From assembly GCF_030295705.1 (NCBI RefSeq), contig NZ_AP027274.1:620001-684000 (forward strand): a stretch of 64,000 nucleotides of DNA, given 5' to 3'. Below the pieces are notes generated by a model that was not told the origin of the DNA, made no database searches, and saw only the letters and a list, made by a program, of their open reading frames with translations. Position 1 is the first letter of the stretch; every line of letters begins with the position of its first letter. The stretch is from Polynucleobacter sp. TUM22923 (GTDB lineage Bacteria; Pseudomonadota; Gammaproteobacteria; Burkholderiales; Burkholderiaceae). Shown here piece after piece: positions 36,744 through 47,251 of the stretch. The translations under genes and the position numbers were made by a program.

Positions 36744-38249
36744 ATGCAAGCATTCGACCTATTAGCCATCCTGCCAGAACTCGTTTTACTGATTGCCACC
36801 AGTTTCTTATTAGTTGCCAGTGTCTATGTCCCTGAGCGCCAGCTTGCAACTCCAGGGGTAGAGCAGGATATCTTTCACACACCTCGCGGCGTTGGATTTG
36901 TATATTTTTTCACTATTATTTTGCTGGTGTATTTGATTTTTGCGTTCATTGGGCGCATGGGTGATGTTTCATTAGTGGCTATGAATGGATTATTCCAATC
37001 AGATCCATTTTCTAATTTATTAAAAGCATGCTCGTGTGGTGCAGTGTTGGTTAGCTTGATCTATTCAAAGCAATACCTGACTGATCGTGCAATGTTCCGT
37101 CCTGACTTTATAGTCTTAGCTTTGTTGGCCTTGCTAGGTCAATTTGTATTGATCTCCGGCGCTAATCTATTGACCCTTTATTTGGGTCTGGAATTGATGG
37201 CTTTGCCAACCTATGCTTTGGTAGCCATGCGCCATAACAGTGAGAAAAGTGTTGAGGCGGCGATCAAGTATTTTATTTTGGGCGCTCTAGCTTCTGGCTT
37301 CTTGTTATATGGTATGTCAATGCTATACGGCGTTACCGGTTCACTTGATTTAATCGAGATTTTCAGAACCGTTGCGGATCCACGTGTTAATCATTTGGTA
37401 ATGGCTTTCGGTTTGGTATTCATTGTGTCTGGGCTCGCTTTTAAGTTGGGTGTCGTACCGTTTCATATGTGGGTGCCAGATGTCTATCAAGGTGCGCCCA
37501 CTGCTGTGACTCTCATGATCGCCGCTGCGCCAAAGCTTGCTGCCTTTGCGTTGTTGTTCCGCCTATTGGTCAATACCCTATTGCCACTCGTGGGTGATTG
37601 GCAGCCAATGCTCGTCTTGTTAGCCGTCCTTTCTTTGGTGATCGGTAATGTCACAGCGATTGCGCAAACGAACTTAAAGCGCATGCTAGCCTACTCAGCA
37701 ATTGCGCAAATGGGCTTCGTATTGCTCGGTATGCTGTCAGTATTTGATGACCATGCTTTTAGTGCTTCTATGTTTTATGCCATCACTTACGTTTTGACAA
37801 CGCTAGGAAGTTTCGGACTCTTAATGCTGTTGTCACGCAAGGGTCATGACTGTGAAACTTTGGATGACCTAAAAGGTTTAAACAAAAATCACCCTTGGTT
37901 TGCGTTTATTGGCCTAGTGATGATGTTCTCTTTGGCAGGTATTCCGCCAACGGTGGGTTTCGCTGCTAAGCTGGGAGTATTGGAAGCCTTGGTAGATGGT
38001 GGGCATACCTTTATCGCCATCATTGCAGTAATAGCCTCCTTAATCGGCGCCTTCTATTACCTAAGAGTCGTTAAGGTAATGTATTTTGATGAGCCAGCGC
38101 TTAAACATCCAGTTCAGATATCAGGGTCAGGTTTTGCTCGTGGGCTTTTGAGTCTAAACGCAATTCTTGTTCTTGCACTAGGTATTTTCCCATCCGGTTT
38201 AATGGATGTTTGTCTTGATGCTATGCGCCGTACTTTATTGGGTTCATAG
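36744..38249 (+). CDS. nuoN: NADH-quinone oxidoreductase subunit N
   Basis: This 501-residue antiporter-like subunit is the third proton channel. The conserved residues are the Glu in [20 protein letters not shown], the Lys in [28 protein letters not shown] (split by turns) and the Lys in [19 protein letters not shown]. It is the last nuo gene. A strong intrinsic terminator starts 25 bases after its stop, which marks the end of the operon. Confidence 0.97.
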   Translation: MQAFDLLAILPELVLLIATSFLLVASVYVPERQLATPGVEQDIFHTPRGVGFVYFFTIILLVYLIFAFIGRMGDVSLVAMNGLFQSDPFSNLLKACSCGAVLVSLIYSKQYLTDRAMFRPDFIVLALLALLGQFVLISGANLLTLYLGLELMALPTYALVAMRHNSEKSVEAAIKYFILGALASGFLLYGMSMLYGVTGSLDLIEIFRTVADPRVNHLVMAFGLVFIVSGLAFKLGVVPFHMWVPDVYQGAPTAVTLMIAAAPKLAAFALLFRLLVNTLLPLVGDWQPMLVLLAVLSLVIGNVTAIAQTNLKRMLAYSAIAQMGFVLLGMLSVFDDHAFSASMFYAITYVLTTLGSFGLLMLLSRKGHDCETLDDLKGLNKNHPWFAFIGLVMMFSLAGIPPTVGFAAKLGVLEALVDGGHTFIAIIAVIASLIGAFYYLRVVKVMYFDEPALKHPVQISGSGFARGLLSLNAILVLALGIFPSGLMDVCLDAMRRTLLGS

Positions 38250-38273
38250 TTGCCTTGATGCCAATGAATATCG

Positions 38274-38302
38274 AAAGGCTCCTATGGGAGCCTTTTTGTT
38301 TT
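38274..38302 (+). terminator. Intrinsic terminator of the nuo operon
   Basis: AAAGGCTCC (38274-38282) pairs perfectly with GGAGCCTTT (38287-38295), loop TATG, followed by TTGTTTT. The nine-base stem plus T tract is a strong Rho-independent terminator, 25 bases after the nuoN stop. Confidence 0.9.
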
Positions 38303-38352
38303 CTGTCATCTATTTTTTGTAAGATAGCCCATCAAACAAGGACAAGTAATTC

Positions 38353-38973
38353 ATGACTGAAAAATTATTCAAAGATCTTCCCATCGGTGATCAACACTTG
38401 AGAGAGGAGCGGATCTCTAGTGAAGATATCTACGGCGGTATATTTCTGAACATGAAGCGCGATCAAGTGAGCTTACCGGATGGTAATCAAGCAGTGCGGG
38501 AATATCTTACGCATCCTGGAGCGGTCGCAATTCTTGCAATATTGGATGATGGTAGGGTATTGATGGAGCGACAGTATCGCTATCCAATCGCTAAGGCTTG
38601 TATTGAGATTCCCGCTGGAAAGTTGGAGATTGGTGAGGATCACTTGCTTTGTGCTCAGCGGGAGCTGAAGGAGGAGACGGGATATACCGCGAGTAAGTGG
38701 AGCTATATACGACGTATTCATCCCGTGATTTCTTATTCGACAGAATTTATCGATATCTATCTTGCGCAGGGTCTAGTGTCTGGTAAGAGCCATCTGGATG
38801 CAGAAGAGTTTTTGGATGTATTTGCTGCGCCGTTAGAGCAGTTGCTTGAGTGGGTGGAGCGGGGCGATATTACTGATGTCAAAACGACTATTGCTAGCTA
38901 TTGGCTGGATCGCTACCGCCAAGGTTTAGTTACCCCGACACCTTTAGGCTCAGGTTTTCAGGAATCCTATTAA
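38353..38973 (+). CDS. Nudix hydrolase, ADP-ribose pyrophosphatase type
   Basis: This 206-residue protein has a complete Nudix box at residues 89-110 (GKLEIGE...QRELKEETGY), which holds the Mg2+-binding glutamates. The flanking segments EIPAGK just before it and HPVISYSTEFIDIYLA after it are typical of ADP-ribose and nucleoside-diphosphate-sugar hydrolases (NudF-like). It would hydrolyse ADP-ribose or related NDP-sugars to AMP and sugar phosphate, cleaning the cytosol. AAGGA lies nine bases before the ATG. It stands alone after the nuo terminator. The substrate cannot be fixed from the sequence. Confidence 0.88.
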   Translation: MTEKLFKDLPIGDQHLREERISSEDIYGGIFLNMKRDQVSLPDGNQAVREYLTHPGAVAILAILDDGRVLMERQYRYPIAKACIEIPAGKLEIGEDHLLCAQRELKEETGYTASKWSYIRRIHPVISYSTEFIDIYLAQGLVSGKSHLDAEEFLDVFAAPLEQLLEWVERGDITDVKTTIASYWLDRYRQGLVTPTPLGSGFQESY

Positions 38974-39017
38974 AATAGATCTATTGAATTTGCTACTTTT
39001 GCCACGATATAGGTCTT

Positions 39018-40410
<1,393 letters not shown>

Positions 40411-40429
40411 TTTCTCTGCAGAATAATAC

Positions 40430-40443
40430 TTAATCGTTAATCG
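40430..40443. repeat. Seven-base tandem duplication TTAATCG
   Basis: Two copies of TTAATCG lie head to tail, 20 bases after the binding-protein stop and before the first permease. No motif is recognised. Confidence 0.6.
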
Positions 40444-40463
40444 GTGATTCGAAAGCTTATCCC

Positions 40464-41117
40464 GTGAATTTCTTAGATATTCTTGTGCAACTAGCGCAAG
40501 GTCTGTCTTACACCGTGATTGTTACTTTGGTTTGCTCTGCGACCGGGTTTTTTGTTGGTCTAACGCTGGCAAGCTTGCGTCGGTTAGGGCTACTCTGGGT
40601 GCAATTGCTGATTGATATCTATACATATGTCTTTCGGGGTGTACCAGTACTTGTCTTGCTTTTTATGGTGTACTTTGGCTTACCGAGCGTTGGCCTCAAA
40701 GTGCACCCCTTAATGGCGATGGCCCTCAGTCTGGGGTTGGTGGCATCAGCCTACTTAGCAGAAGTCTTTCGTGGGGCATTTAATTCGATTGATGCATCTG
40801 AAGTGCTTGCTGCACAGGCAATGGGAATGTCTCGCCTACAAATATTGCGATATATCGAGTTACCGCAGATGCTCCGTTTTTCTTTACCGGGGATGGTGAA
40901 TGAGTTCACCTCTGTTCTAAAGTACTCACCGTTTGCCTATACCGTGGGTATCCCTGAGATTACAAAGCAAGCCATGACATTAACCGCAACAACACTGCGC
41001 GGCATAGAAGTGTACTTCGCTGTTGGTGTTCTTTACTTTTTGATTTATCGGGTCTGTTTACTAGGAGTGCAGTCTTTGAACAAGCGCTTTCAAATTCCGG
41101 GGATCAATCCAGCATGA
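40464..41117 (+). CDS. ABC transporter permease, polar amino acid type (first)
   Basis: This 217-residue protein has about five transmembrane helices and the EAA loop of amino-acid permeases (AFNSIDASEVLAAQAMGMSRLQILRYIELPQMLRFSLPGM, split by conserved residues). It starts at GTG with a weak ribosome site. It forms half of the membrane channel with the second permease two genes on. Its stop TGA lies in a 12-base tandem repeat that gives a second in-frame TGA. Confidence 0.9.
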   Translation: MNFLDILVQLAQGLSYTVIVTLVCSATGFFVGLTLASLRRLGLLWVQLLIDIYTYVFRGVPVLVLLFMVYFGLPSVGLKVHPLMAMALSLGLVASAYLAEVFRGAFNSIDASEVLAAQAMGMSRLQILRYIELPQMLRFSLPGMVNEFTSVLKYSPFAYTVGIPEITKQAMTLTATTLRGIEVYFAVGVLYFLIYRVCLLGVQSLNKRFQIPGINPA

Positions 41118-41137
41118 TTCACAGCATGATTCACAGC
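41111..41137 (+). repeat. 12-base tandem repeat over the first permease stop codon
   Basis: AGCATGATTCAC occurs twice in tandem (41111-41122, 41123-41134) plus AGC. The stop TGA (41115-41117) is repeated in frame at 41127-41129. Confidence 0.85.
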
Positions 41138-41181
41138 AAGACCGCTAGCACCCAAACCCAATACTTTTATGGAGTTACTGC

Positions 41182-41913
41182 GTGGCGTTAATCCAAGTTA
41201 GTAATTTGGTAAAAGAGTTTGAGGGGCAAACCGTCCTATCAAACATTCATCTCGATCTTCAGGAAGGGGATGTGCGGGTATTGATGGGCGCTTCTGGTTC
41301 CGGAAAGTCTACTTTACTGCGCTGCTTAAATCGTCTTGTGGAGCCAACATCTGGATCTATCCTTTTTAGGGGCAAAGAGATTCTAGGTCCAGATGTAGAT
41401 GTGCGGGAGCTGCGCAAACAGATTGGCTTTGTTTTTCAGCAGTTTGCTTTATACAGCCACCTGACAGTGCTGGATAACGTCACTTTAGGTCTGCGAAAAC
41501 TGCAGGGCATGAGTAAGGCCTTGGCTAAAGAAAGGGCTTTATTAGAGCTATCGCACTTCGATATGACTGCCCATCAAGACAAATACCCCTCGCAAATTTC
41601 AGGTGGGCAAAAACAACGCGTTGCTATTGCACGTGCTCTGGCAATGGACCCAGCGGTACTCGTGCTCGATGAGCCAACTTCAGCTTTAGACCCAGTAATG
41701 TCAAGGGATGTTGCTGACCTGGTCAATCGACTTCATGGCGAGGGGATCACCATGATCTGCGTGACCCATGATCTCCATTTTGCTCGTAACATTGCCGATA
41801 CGGTGATGTTTTTAGATCGCGGCGTTATTCGTGCGGATGACCGCATTGACGTATTAAGTAAACACTCAGACCCTATCATTCAGGCATTCTTTCAGAATGA
41901 GAAAAAATTCTGA
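41182..41913 (+). CDS. ABC transporter ATP-binding protein, amino acid type (GlnQ-like)
   Basis: This 243-residue ATPase has Walker A GASGSGKST at 36-44, a Q-loop at FVFQQF, the signature SGGQKQR at 140-146, Walker B VLVLDEP with Asp163 and Glu164, and the switch His in CVTHDL. It powers the two permeases around it. It starts at GTG with GGAG upstream. Its stop overlaps the second permease start by one base (TGATG). Confidence 0.93.
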   Translation: MALIQVSNLVKEFEGQTVLSNIHLDLQEGDVRVLMGASGSGKSTLLRCLNRLVEPTSGSILFRGKEILGPDVDVRELRKQIGFVFQQFALYSHLTVLDNVTLGLRKLQGMSKALAKERALLELSHFDMTAHQDKYPSQISGGQKQRVAIARALAMDPAVLVLDEPTSALDPVMSRDVADLVNRLHGEGITMICVTHDLHFARNIADTVMFLDRGVIRADDRIDVLSKHSDPIIQAFFQNEKKF

Positions 41914-42578
41914 TGGCTGCTTGGAGCTCTTTTACTAGAGATCTTCTGGAGCAGATGCCTTTGATTTTGACTGGCTTGCTTAATACTCTTCAGCTTGCCG
42001 GGCTCGTAAGTGTTTCTGGATTGCTTTTGGGTATTGTGGTGTTTTATTGCACCCTGAATAAAAACCCGATTGTTTGCAATATGACGAATGCCTATATTTC
42101 CTTCTTTATCGGAATGCCGTTAATTGTTTTATTGTTCTTGATGTATTACGGTCTACCGCAGTGGAATATCCGACTCTCGCCATTTGCGGTGGCTTTTATT
42201 GGGTTTACTTTTAATGTAGCCGCCTATAACGCTGCTTATCTAAAAACGGCTTACAACGGTCTCGATAAAATTCAGCTAGAAGCTGCTAGCGCCCAAGGAT
42301 TTAATCCCTTGCAGATATTTCAGTGGATCACATTGCCACAAGTCATAAGACTTTCTGTTCCGGCACTTACCAACCAAGTGATCTCCAATTTAAAAGATAG
42401 TTCAGTTGCTTTTCTGATTCAGTACACTGAGTTCTTTGCTCGCATTCAAGAGTTAGCCGCTACTAATTTTCAGTTTTTCAAGGCATATCTAATGGCGGCC
42501 CTTGTCTATCTTGCGCTTGTCTCAGTAATTGTTTTGTTGGCACGTGCGATTGAGCGCCGTTATTTCATACCTGTATAG
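41913..42578 (+). CDS. ABC transporter permease, polar amino acid type (second)
   Basis: This 221-residue permease has about five helices and the loop AYNGLDKIQLEAASAQGFNPLQIFQWITLPQVIRLSVPALTN (split by conserved residues), characteristic of the HisM/GlnP family. It is not a duplicate of the first permease, so the channel is probably a heterodimer. The one-base overlap with the ATPase gene couples their translation. The operon closes here. The downstream hairpin (42596-42619) acts mainly for the opposite strand but may serve both. Confidence 0.9.
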   Translation: MAAWSSFTRDLLEQMPLILTGLLNTLQLAGLVSVSGLLLGIVVFYCTLNKNPIVCNMTNAYISFFIGMPLIVLLFLMYYGLPQWNIRLSPFAVAFIGFTFNVAAYNAAYLKTAYNGLDKIQLEAASAQGFNPLQIFQWITLPQVIRLSVPALTNQVISNLKDSSVAFLIQYTEFFARIQELAATNFQFFKAYLMAALVYLALVSVIVLLARAIERRYFIPV

Positions 42579-42590
42579 ATAAGTATGGGC

Positions 42591-42619
42591 AAAAAAATAG
42601 CAGCCCGTAGGCTGCTATT
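42591..42619 (-). terminator. Intrinsic terminator of the methylmalonate-semialdehyde dehydrogenase gene
   Basis: AATAGCAGCC (42596-42605) pairs perfectly with GGCTGCTATT (42610-42619), loop CGTA. Seven As at 42591-42597 give a T tract on the minus strand, which fits a terminator for the minus-strand gene ending at 42648. It sits between two convergent genes. Confidence 0.85.
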
Positions 42620-42647
42620 CATTTGAGGGTGAAGTGTTTCTAGCGTG

Positions 42648-44171
42648 TTACTTTGAGGTTGGCATCGCAAATTCAGCGCCCTTAGCAATACTCTGGGGCC
42701 AGCGCTGCATGACACTCTTTTGTTTTGTATAGAAGCGAACACCTTCTTTGCCATAGGCATGCATATCGCCAAAGATGGACTTCTTCCAACCACCAAAACC
42801 ATGCCATGCCATTGGTACCGGAATAGGTACGTTAATACCGACCATGCCAACTTGAACATGACGCGCAAATTCTCGAGCAATATTACCGTCGCTCGTGAAG
42901 CAAGCCACGCCATTACCAAATTCACAAGAATTTACTAAGTTGAGCGCTTCCGCAAAATTAGCTACGCGTAAGCAAGACAAGACTGGCCCAAAAATTTCTT
43001 CTAAATAGATCTTCATATCTGGAGTAACGTTATCAAATAGTGTGCCACCAATGAAGAAACCATTTTCATTACCGGGCACTTTCAGGCCGCGACCATCTAC
43101 CAATAGTTTTGCGCCTGAAGCAACACCACTCTCAATGTAGCCAGTAATGCGCTCTAGAGCTGCCTTAGTCACAATCGGACCCATCTCCGCATCTAATTCC
43201 ATGCCATTTTTGACTTTGAGGGTTTTTGTACGCTCAATTAATTTAGGCATGATTCTTTCGGCGGCATCACCTACTAACACTGCTACAGAGATCGCCATAC
43301 AGCGCTCGCCAGCAGATCCGTAAGCGGCGCCAATCAGCGCATCAATTGCTTTGTCCATATCCGCGTCGGGCATGATGACCATATGGTTTTTGGCACCACC
43401 GAGAGCTTGTGAGCGTTTGCCAAAGTGAGCACAACGCTCATAAAGATAATTTGCAATTGGGGTCGACCCAACAAAACTCACTGCTTTGACATCAGGGTTT
43501 TCGATCAAAGCATCTACTGCTTCTTTATCGCCCTGAACGACGTTAAATACGCCGTCTGGCAGGCCAGCTTCGGTTAGGAGTCTAGCCATAAACAATGAAG
43601 CGGTTGGATCGGTTGGGCTTGGCTTCAAAATGAAGGTATTGCCACAAGCGATTGCTACAGGGAACATCCACATGGGAACCATGACGGGAAAGTTGAATGG
43701 GGTAACACCAGCAACCACGCCTAAAGGTTGACGCATGACCCAGTTATCAATATCGGTAGAGACTTGTTCTGTGTAATCGCCTTTGAGCAGCTCCGGAATA
43801 CCGGTTGCAAATTCTACGATTTCAATACCGCGGGTCACTTCGCCTTGGGCATCGGTAAATACTTTGCCATGCTCAGCGGTAATGATGGCAGCTAGTTCGT
43901 CGCGATGTGCATTTAGCAGCTCTAGGTACTTGAACATAATCCGTGCGCGACGGAGTGGGGAGGTCTGGCTCCAGGTCTTAAAGGCGGTTTGAGCAACAGC
44001 TACTATCTCGTCAACCTCTTTACGGCTTGCCAGCGCTACTCGTCTTGCAACGATGCCTTTGGTTGGGTTAAAGACGTCGGAAAAGCGACCGTCTTTGGGA
44101 TTAATGATCTTGCCACTAACAAAGTGGCCGATATCTTCATTTGATTCAAAGGCTTGCGGTGCATTTATCAT
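42648..44171 (-). CDS. mmsA: CoA-acylating methylmalonate-semialdehyde dehydrogenase
   Basis: This 507-residue aldehyde dehydrogenase has Asn160 in GVTPFNFP, the nucleotide site FVGSTPIA, and catalytic Cys291 in [11 protein letters not shown]. Where ordinary aldehyde dehydrogenases have the general-base Glu in ELGGK, this one has ALGGAKNH, the mark of the CoA-acylating branch. It converts methylmalonate semialdehyde and CoA to propionyl-CoA and CO2 with NAD+, in valine or inositol catabolism, and probably feeds the same pool as the prpE product. Other genes of valine breakdown are not in the window. The ATG has only an A-rich upstream stretch. Confidence 0.93.
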   Translation of the reverse strand: MINAPQAFESNEDIGHFVSGKIINPKDGRFSDVFNPTKGIVARRVALASRKEVDEIVAVAQTAFKTWSQTSPLRRARIMFKYLELLNAHRDELAAIITAEHGKVFTDAQGEVTRGIEIVEFATGIPELLKGDYTEQVSTDIDNWVMRQPLGVVAGVTPFNFPVMVPMWMFPVAIACGNTFILKPSPTDPTASLFMARLLTEAGLPDGVFNVVQGDKEAVDALIENPDVKAVSFVGSTPIANYLYERCAHFGKRSQALGGAKNHMVIMPDADMDKAIDALIGAAYGSAGERCMAISVAVLVGDAAERIMPKLIERTKTLKVKNGMELDAEMGPIVTKAALERITGYIESGVASGAKLLVDGRGLKVPGNENGFFIGGTLFDNVTPDMKIYLEEIFGPVLSCLRVANFAEALNLVNSCEFGNGVACFTSDGNIAREFARHVQVGMVGINVPIPVPMAWHGFGGWKKSIFGDMHAYGKEGVRFYTKQKSVMQRWPQSIAKGAEFAMPTSK

Positions 44172-44308
44172 ATTTTTTAATAATCTTTTGCTGGTTTAGG
44201 TTCAATTCAAGCTTTTAGGCAAATGCCCGCATAACTTGATGGTCTCGTTTATCCTACACCCTCTATTTTATCGCTTACAGCAATTTTTAGTTATTTAAAG
44301 GTTCCCTC

Positions 44309-45430
44309 ATGAGTTTGCTCTTTTCTACCTATGCCTTGGGCTCTCCAAAAGGCCCTCTTACGCTAGCAAACCGCATCGTAGTGGCGCCAATGTGCCAATA
44401 TTCAGCAGTCAATGGGGAGGCTCAGGACTGGCATTTAATGCATTGGGGTAATCTACTTAACAGTGGCGCAGCCCTTTTCATCATTGAGGCTACAGGCGTC
44501 ACCCCTGAAGGCCGTATTACACCAGCCTGCCTTGGCTTGTGGGATGACCGAACAGAGGCAGCACTGCAAGATAAGCTTAGCAGGGCCCGCAAATTAGCCC
44601 CTGCAACACCGGTATTCATCCAGTTGGCCCATGCAGGTCGCAAAGCCTCTAGTGCGACGCCTTGGGATGGCGGTCAATTGCTGTCCATGGCGCAGGGTGG
44701 GTGGGAAGCCGCTGCACCCTCAGCAATTCCTCAGTTAGATGGAGGGCGCTTGCCCCATGAACTCTCTACAGGGGAGCTCAAAGACTTAATCGCAGCATTT
44801 GTGATGTCAGCCAAGCGTGCCGATCGAATTGGTATTGACGGAATTGAACTGCACGGTGCTCATGGGTATTTACTACATCAGTTTCTCTCTCCAATTGCTA
44901 ACCAGCGAACAGACGAGTACGGCGGCTCTTTTGAAAACCGGATTCGCTTTCCTGTGGAGTTATTTAAAGCGGTACGTGCCGCTTATCAAGGTGTCTTAGG
45001 TATTCGAATATCAGCCAGCGACTGGATTGAGGGGGGCTGGACTCCTGAAGAAACAGCTGATTTTGCAACGCAGCTTAAACCCTTGGGATGTGATTTTGTT
45101 CACATCTCTTCCGGTGGTATTTCTCCTTTGCAAAAGATTGCCATAGGCCCACGCTACCAAGTGCCTTTTGCTAAGATTGTCAAAGACCAATCTGGCCTGC
45201 CCACAATGACGGTAGGTCTTATTACCGAACCTCAAGAGGCGGAAGATATTTTGCAGCAGGGCGATGCGGATTTAATTGCCCTTGCCAGAGCGTTTTTATA
45301 TAAGCCACGTTGGGGCTGGGAAGCTGCCGCTGCTTTAGGCGGTGTTGTGCCCTCCAATGAGCGCTACTGGCGTTGCTTGCCTCGCGCAGCTCAAGCTATT
45401 TTTGGTAATGTCAAAGTAGGTCAGCGGTAA
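44309..45430 (+). CDS. NADH:flavin oxidoreductase, Old Yellow Enzyme family (YqjM-like)
   Basis: This 373-residue TIM-barrel flavoprotein has APMCQYSAVNGEAQDWHLMHWG near residue 27 (split by turns), the HLMH type of the thermophilic-like/YqjM class. The central HGAHGYLLHQFLSPIANQRTDEYGGSFENR (interrupted by conserved residues) carries the His-His and FMN contacts, and AGLAR-like LIALARAFLYKPRW lies near the end. It reduces activated C=C bonds of enals, enones or nitro compounds using NAD(P)H. The stop codon lies in a seven-base duplication. The gene is divergent from mmsA across 137 bases. Confidence 0.93.
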   Translation: MSLLFSTYALGSPKGPLTLANRIVVAPMCQYSAVNGEAQDWHLMHWGNLLNSGAALFIIEATGVTPEGRITPACLGLWDDRTEAALQDKLSRARKLAPATPVFIQLAHAGRKASSATPWDGGQLLSMAQGGWEAAAPSAIPQLDGGRLPHELSTGELKDLIAAFVMSAKRADRIGIDGIELHGAHGYLLHQFLSPIANQRTDEYGGSFENRIRFPVELFKAVRAAYQGVLGIRISASDWIEGGWTPEETADFATQLKPLGCDFVHISSGGISPLQKIAIGPRYQVPFAKIVKDQSGLPTMTVGLITEPQEAEDILQQGDADLIALARAFLYKPRWGWEAAAALGGVVPSNERYWRCLPRAAQAIFGNVKVGQR

Positions 45431-45436
45431 GCGGTA
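45423..45436 (+). repeat. Seven-base tandem duplication over the OYE gene stop codon
   Basis: AGCGGTA (45423-45429) repeats at 45430-45436; the stop TAA is at 45428-45430, on the boundary. Confidence 0.7.
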
Positions 45437-45510
45437 GGCAATAAACAGCATGCAGCTTGAGGCTCAGTGAAAGCTGAGTCATCAATAAAAATATATTTTA
45501 GGAGATCCAT

Positions 45511-46488
45511 ATGAACCACCTTCAAATAGTGCAACGTTTTTTAGTGACAGTCAGCCTGGTATTGGGAATAAGTGTTGCTCAAGCACAAACTTTTCCCGAC
45601 CGTCCAATTTCGCTGATTGTTCCCAACCCGCCAGGTGGTCTAGTGGATACCTCTGCACGCTTGTTAAGTGAGCCCCTTTCGAGAGTGATTGGTCAGCCGG
45701 TTATTGTTGACAATAAGCCAGGTGCCAGTGGAAACACTGCCTACCAGTATGTTGCTAAGGCCAAGCCTGATGGCTATACCTTATTAATTTCTTACTCTGG
45801 ATACCACGTCGGCAACCCTGCATTAATGGATAAATTACCTTGGGATCCGATTAAGGATTTTTCTCCCATTGCATTGTTAACTGTTTCAACGAATGTGATT
45901 GCGGTCCATCCATCTGTACCAGTAAATAATTTAAAAGAATTTATTGCTTATGCAAAAGCAAACCCAGGAAAGCTCAATTACGCCTCACAAGGCAATGGTT
46001 CTGTTTCTCATATTGGCACAGAGATCTTTAAGCAAAGTACGGGTGTTGATATGGTTCACGTGCCTTATAAAGGCTCAGGACCAGCAGTGCAGGATGTATT
46101 GGCCGGTCAAGTGCAGGTCTTTATTACAACGCCGCCATCAGTTATGCAGCACGTGCAAAGCGGAAAGCTTAAAGGATTGGCAGTAACTGGAAAAAGTAGG
46201 CACCCAGGAATGCCCAATGTACCCACCACTGCTGAGGCGGGCCTACCAGGCTTTCAGCTAGAGTCCTGGGTCGCTTTATACGCTCCTGCCGGAACACCGG
46301 CCCCCGTGGTCGCAAAACTGACAGAGTCAGTCAAAAAAAGTTTAGCGTTACCAGAGGTTAAAGAGCGCTCAGATGCGGCTGGTGTAGAGCTACGCTACCT
46401 TACGCCAACAGCCATGGATGCTCTACTAAAGAAAGAACTTCCATATTGGAATAAAGCTATTAAATCAGCTAACATCACGCTTGATTAA
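45511..46488 (+). CDS. Bug/TctC-type tripartite tricarboxylate transporter binding protein
   Basis: This 325-residue periplasmic protein has a Sec signal (hydrophobic core at 10-20, cleavage at AQAQT) and the Bug family hallmarks. These are FPDRPISLIVPNPPGGLVD at the N terminus, the carboxylate-binding Asp loop, GHIGTEIFKQSTG-like, and the C-terminal segment with PAGTPAPVV. Such proteins bind small organic acids and are abundant in Burkholderiales. No TctA/TctB membrane gene is next to it, so it is an orphan binding protein, with ligand and partner unknown. AGGAG precedes the ATG. Confidence 0.92.
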   Translation: MNHLQIVQRFLVTVSLVLGISVAQAQTFPDRPISLIVPNPPGGLVDTSARLLSEPLSRVIGQPVIVDNKPGASGNTAYQYVAKAKPDGYTLLISYSGYHVGNPALMDKLPWDPIKDFSPIALLTVSTNVIAVHPSVPVNNLKEFIAYAKANPGKLNYASQGNGSVSHIGTEIFKQSTGVDMVHVPYKGSGPAVQDVLAGQVQVFITTPPSVMQHVQSGKLKGLAVTGKSRHPGMPNVPTTAEAGLPGFQLESWVALYAPAGTPAPVVAKLTESVKKSLALPEVKERSDAAGVELRYLTPTAMDALLKKELPYWNKAIKSANITLD

Positions 46489-46538
46489 ATCGCTGTACCA
46501 GCAGAGATCCCCACAACACTAAACTGAACACATTATTA

Positions 46539-47198
46539 ATGAAGCAACATTCTGTAAGAGAAGCCTGGTTAGAAGATGCGGTAAGACACTTAGAGCCGGT
46601 GTTTTCTAAAGCGGGCTATGCCATTCCTCCGGTACGTGTGTCGTGTGGATTTCCGGCATCGAGCAGTCCGAGAACTACGCTGGGGCAATGCTGGCCCCGT
46701 GAGCGCTCTGGAGGCGGAGTAAATGAGATTTTTATCTCTCCAAAATTAGACGACCCCGTTCAACTGCTCGATACCTTGGTGCATGAGCTGTGTCATGCCG
46801 TCGATGATTGTTTTAGCGGCCATGGTGAGGATTTCAAAGGAATTGCTCAAACTGTTGGCTTGGAAGGTCCTGCCAGAATGGCGCATGCCACTGAGGAGTT
46901 GGTAGTTAGACTCATGATGATCAGTCAAGAGCTTGGACCATACCCACATCAAGCCATCAGCTTTCCTCCACCACGCCCAAGTAATGCCAGTCGTAATAAA
47001 GCCAAATGTGGTCAGTGCGGTTATGAAGTCACGCTACTTAAAAAGTGGGCTACTTATGGTGCTCCAATTTGCCCAAAAGACAATATTCGCATGCAAGAAG
47101 CGGTAATGGAAACCATTGAAAATACTGAAGATCACAACAGTGAATCTGTAACAGGTAAAAAAACCAAGACTGACGATATTCGTCGGGCAATTAGCTAA
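46539..47198 (+). CDS. SprT-like zinc metalloprotein
   Basis: This 219-residue protein has the SprT signature VHELCHAVDDCFSGHGEDFK. His82, Glu83 and His86 form HExxH and His95 is the third ligand. A C-terminal zinc ribbon (KCGQCGYEVTLLKKWATYG...ICP) lies near 149-175. SprT proteins in bacteria are of unclear role; eukaryotic SPRTN cuts DNA-protein crosslinks. The unusual feature is the long linker (MISQELGPYPHQAISFPPP) between protease and ribbon. A role in protein or DNA quality control is inferred. Confidence 0.85.
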   Translation: MKQHSVREAWLEDAVRHLEPVFSKAGYAIPPVRVSCGFPASSSPRTTLGQCWPRERSGGGVNEIFISPKLDDPVQLLDTLVHELCHAVDDCFSGHGEDFKGIAQTVGLEGPARMAHATEELVVRLMMISQELGPYPHQAISFPPPRPSNASRNKAKCGQCGYEVTLLKKWATYGAPICPKDNIRMQEAVMETIENTEDHNSESVTGKKTKTDDIRRAIS

Positions 47199-47251
47199 AA
47201 AATAGTATCACTACGATTAATACTGAAGTACCTAAAGAATAAGAGTCTCAT

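Noticed and set aside
38974..38985. Perfect palindrome AATAGATCTATT after the Nudix gene as an operator
   Set aside because: A single copy with no promoter at a sensible distance from DUF1178; chance cannot be excluded.
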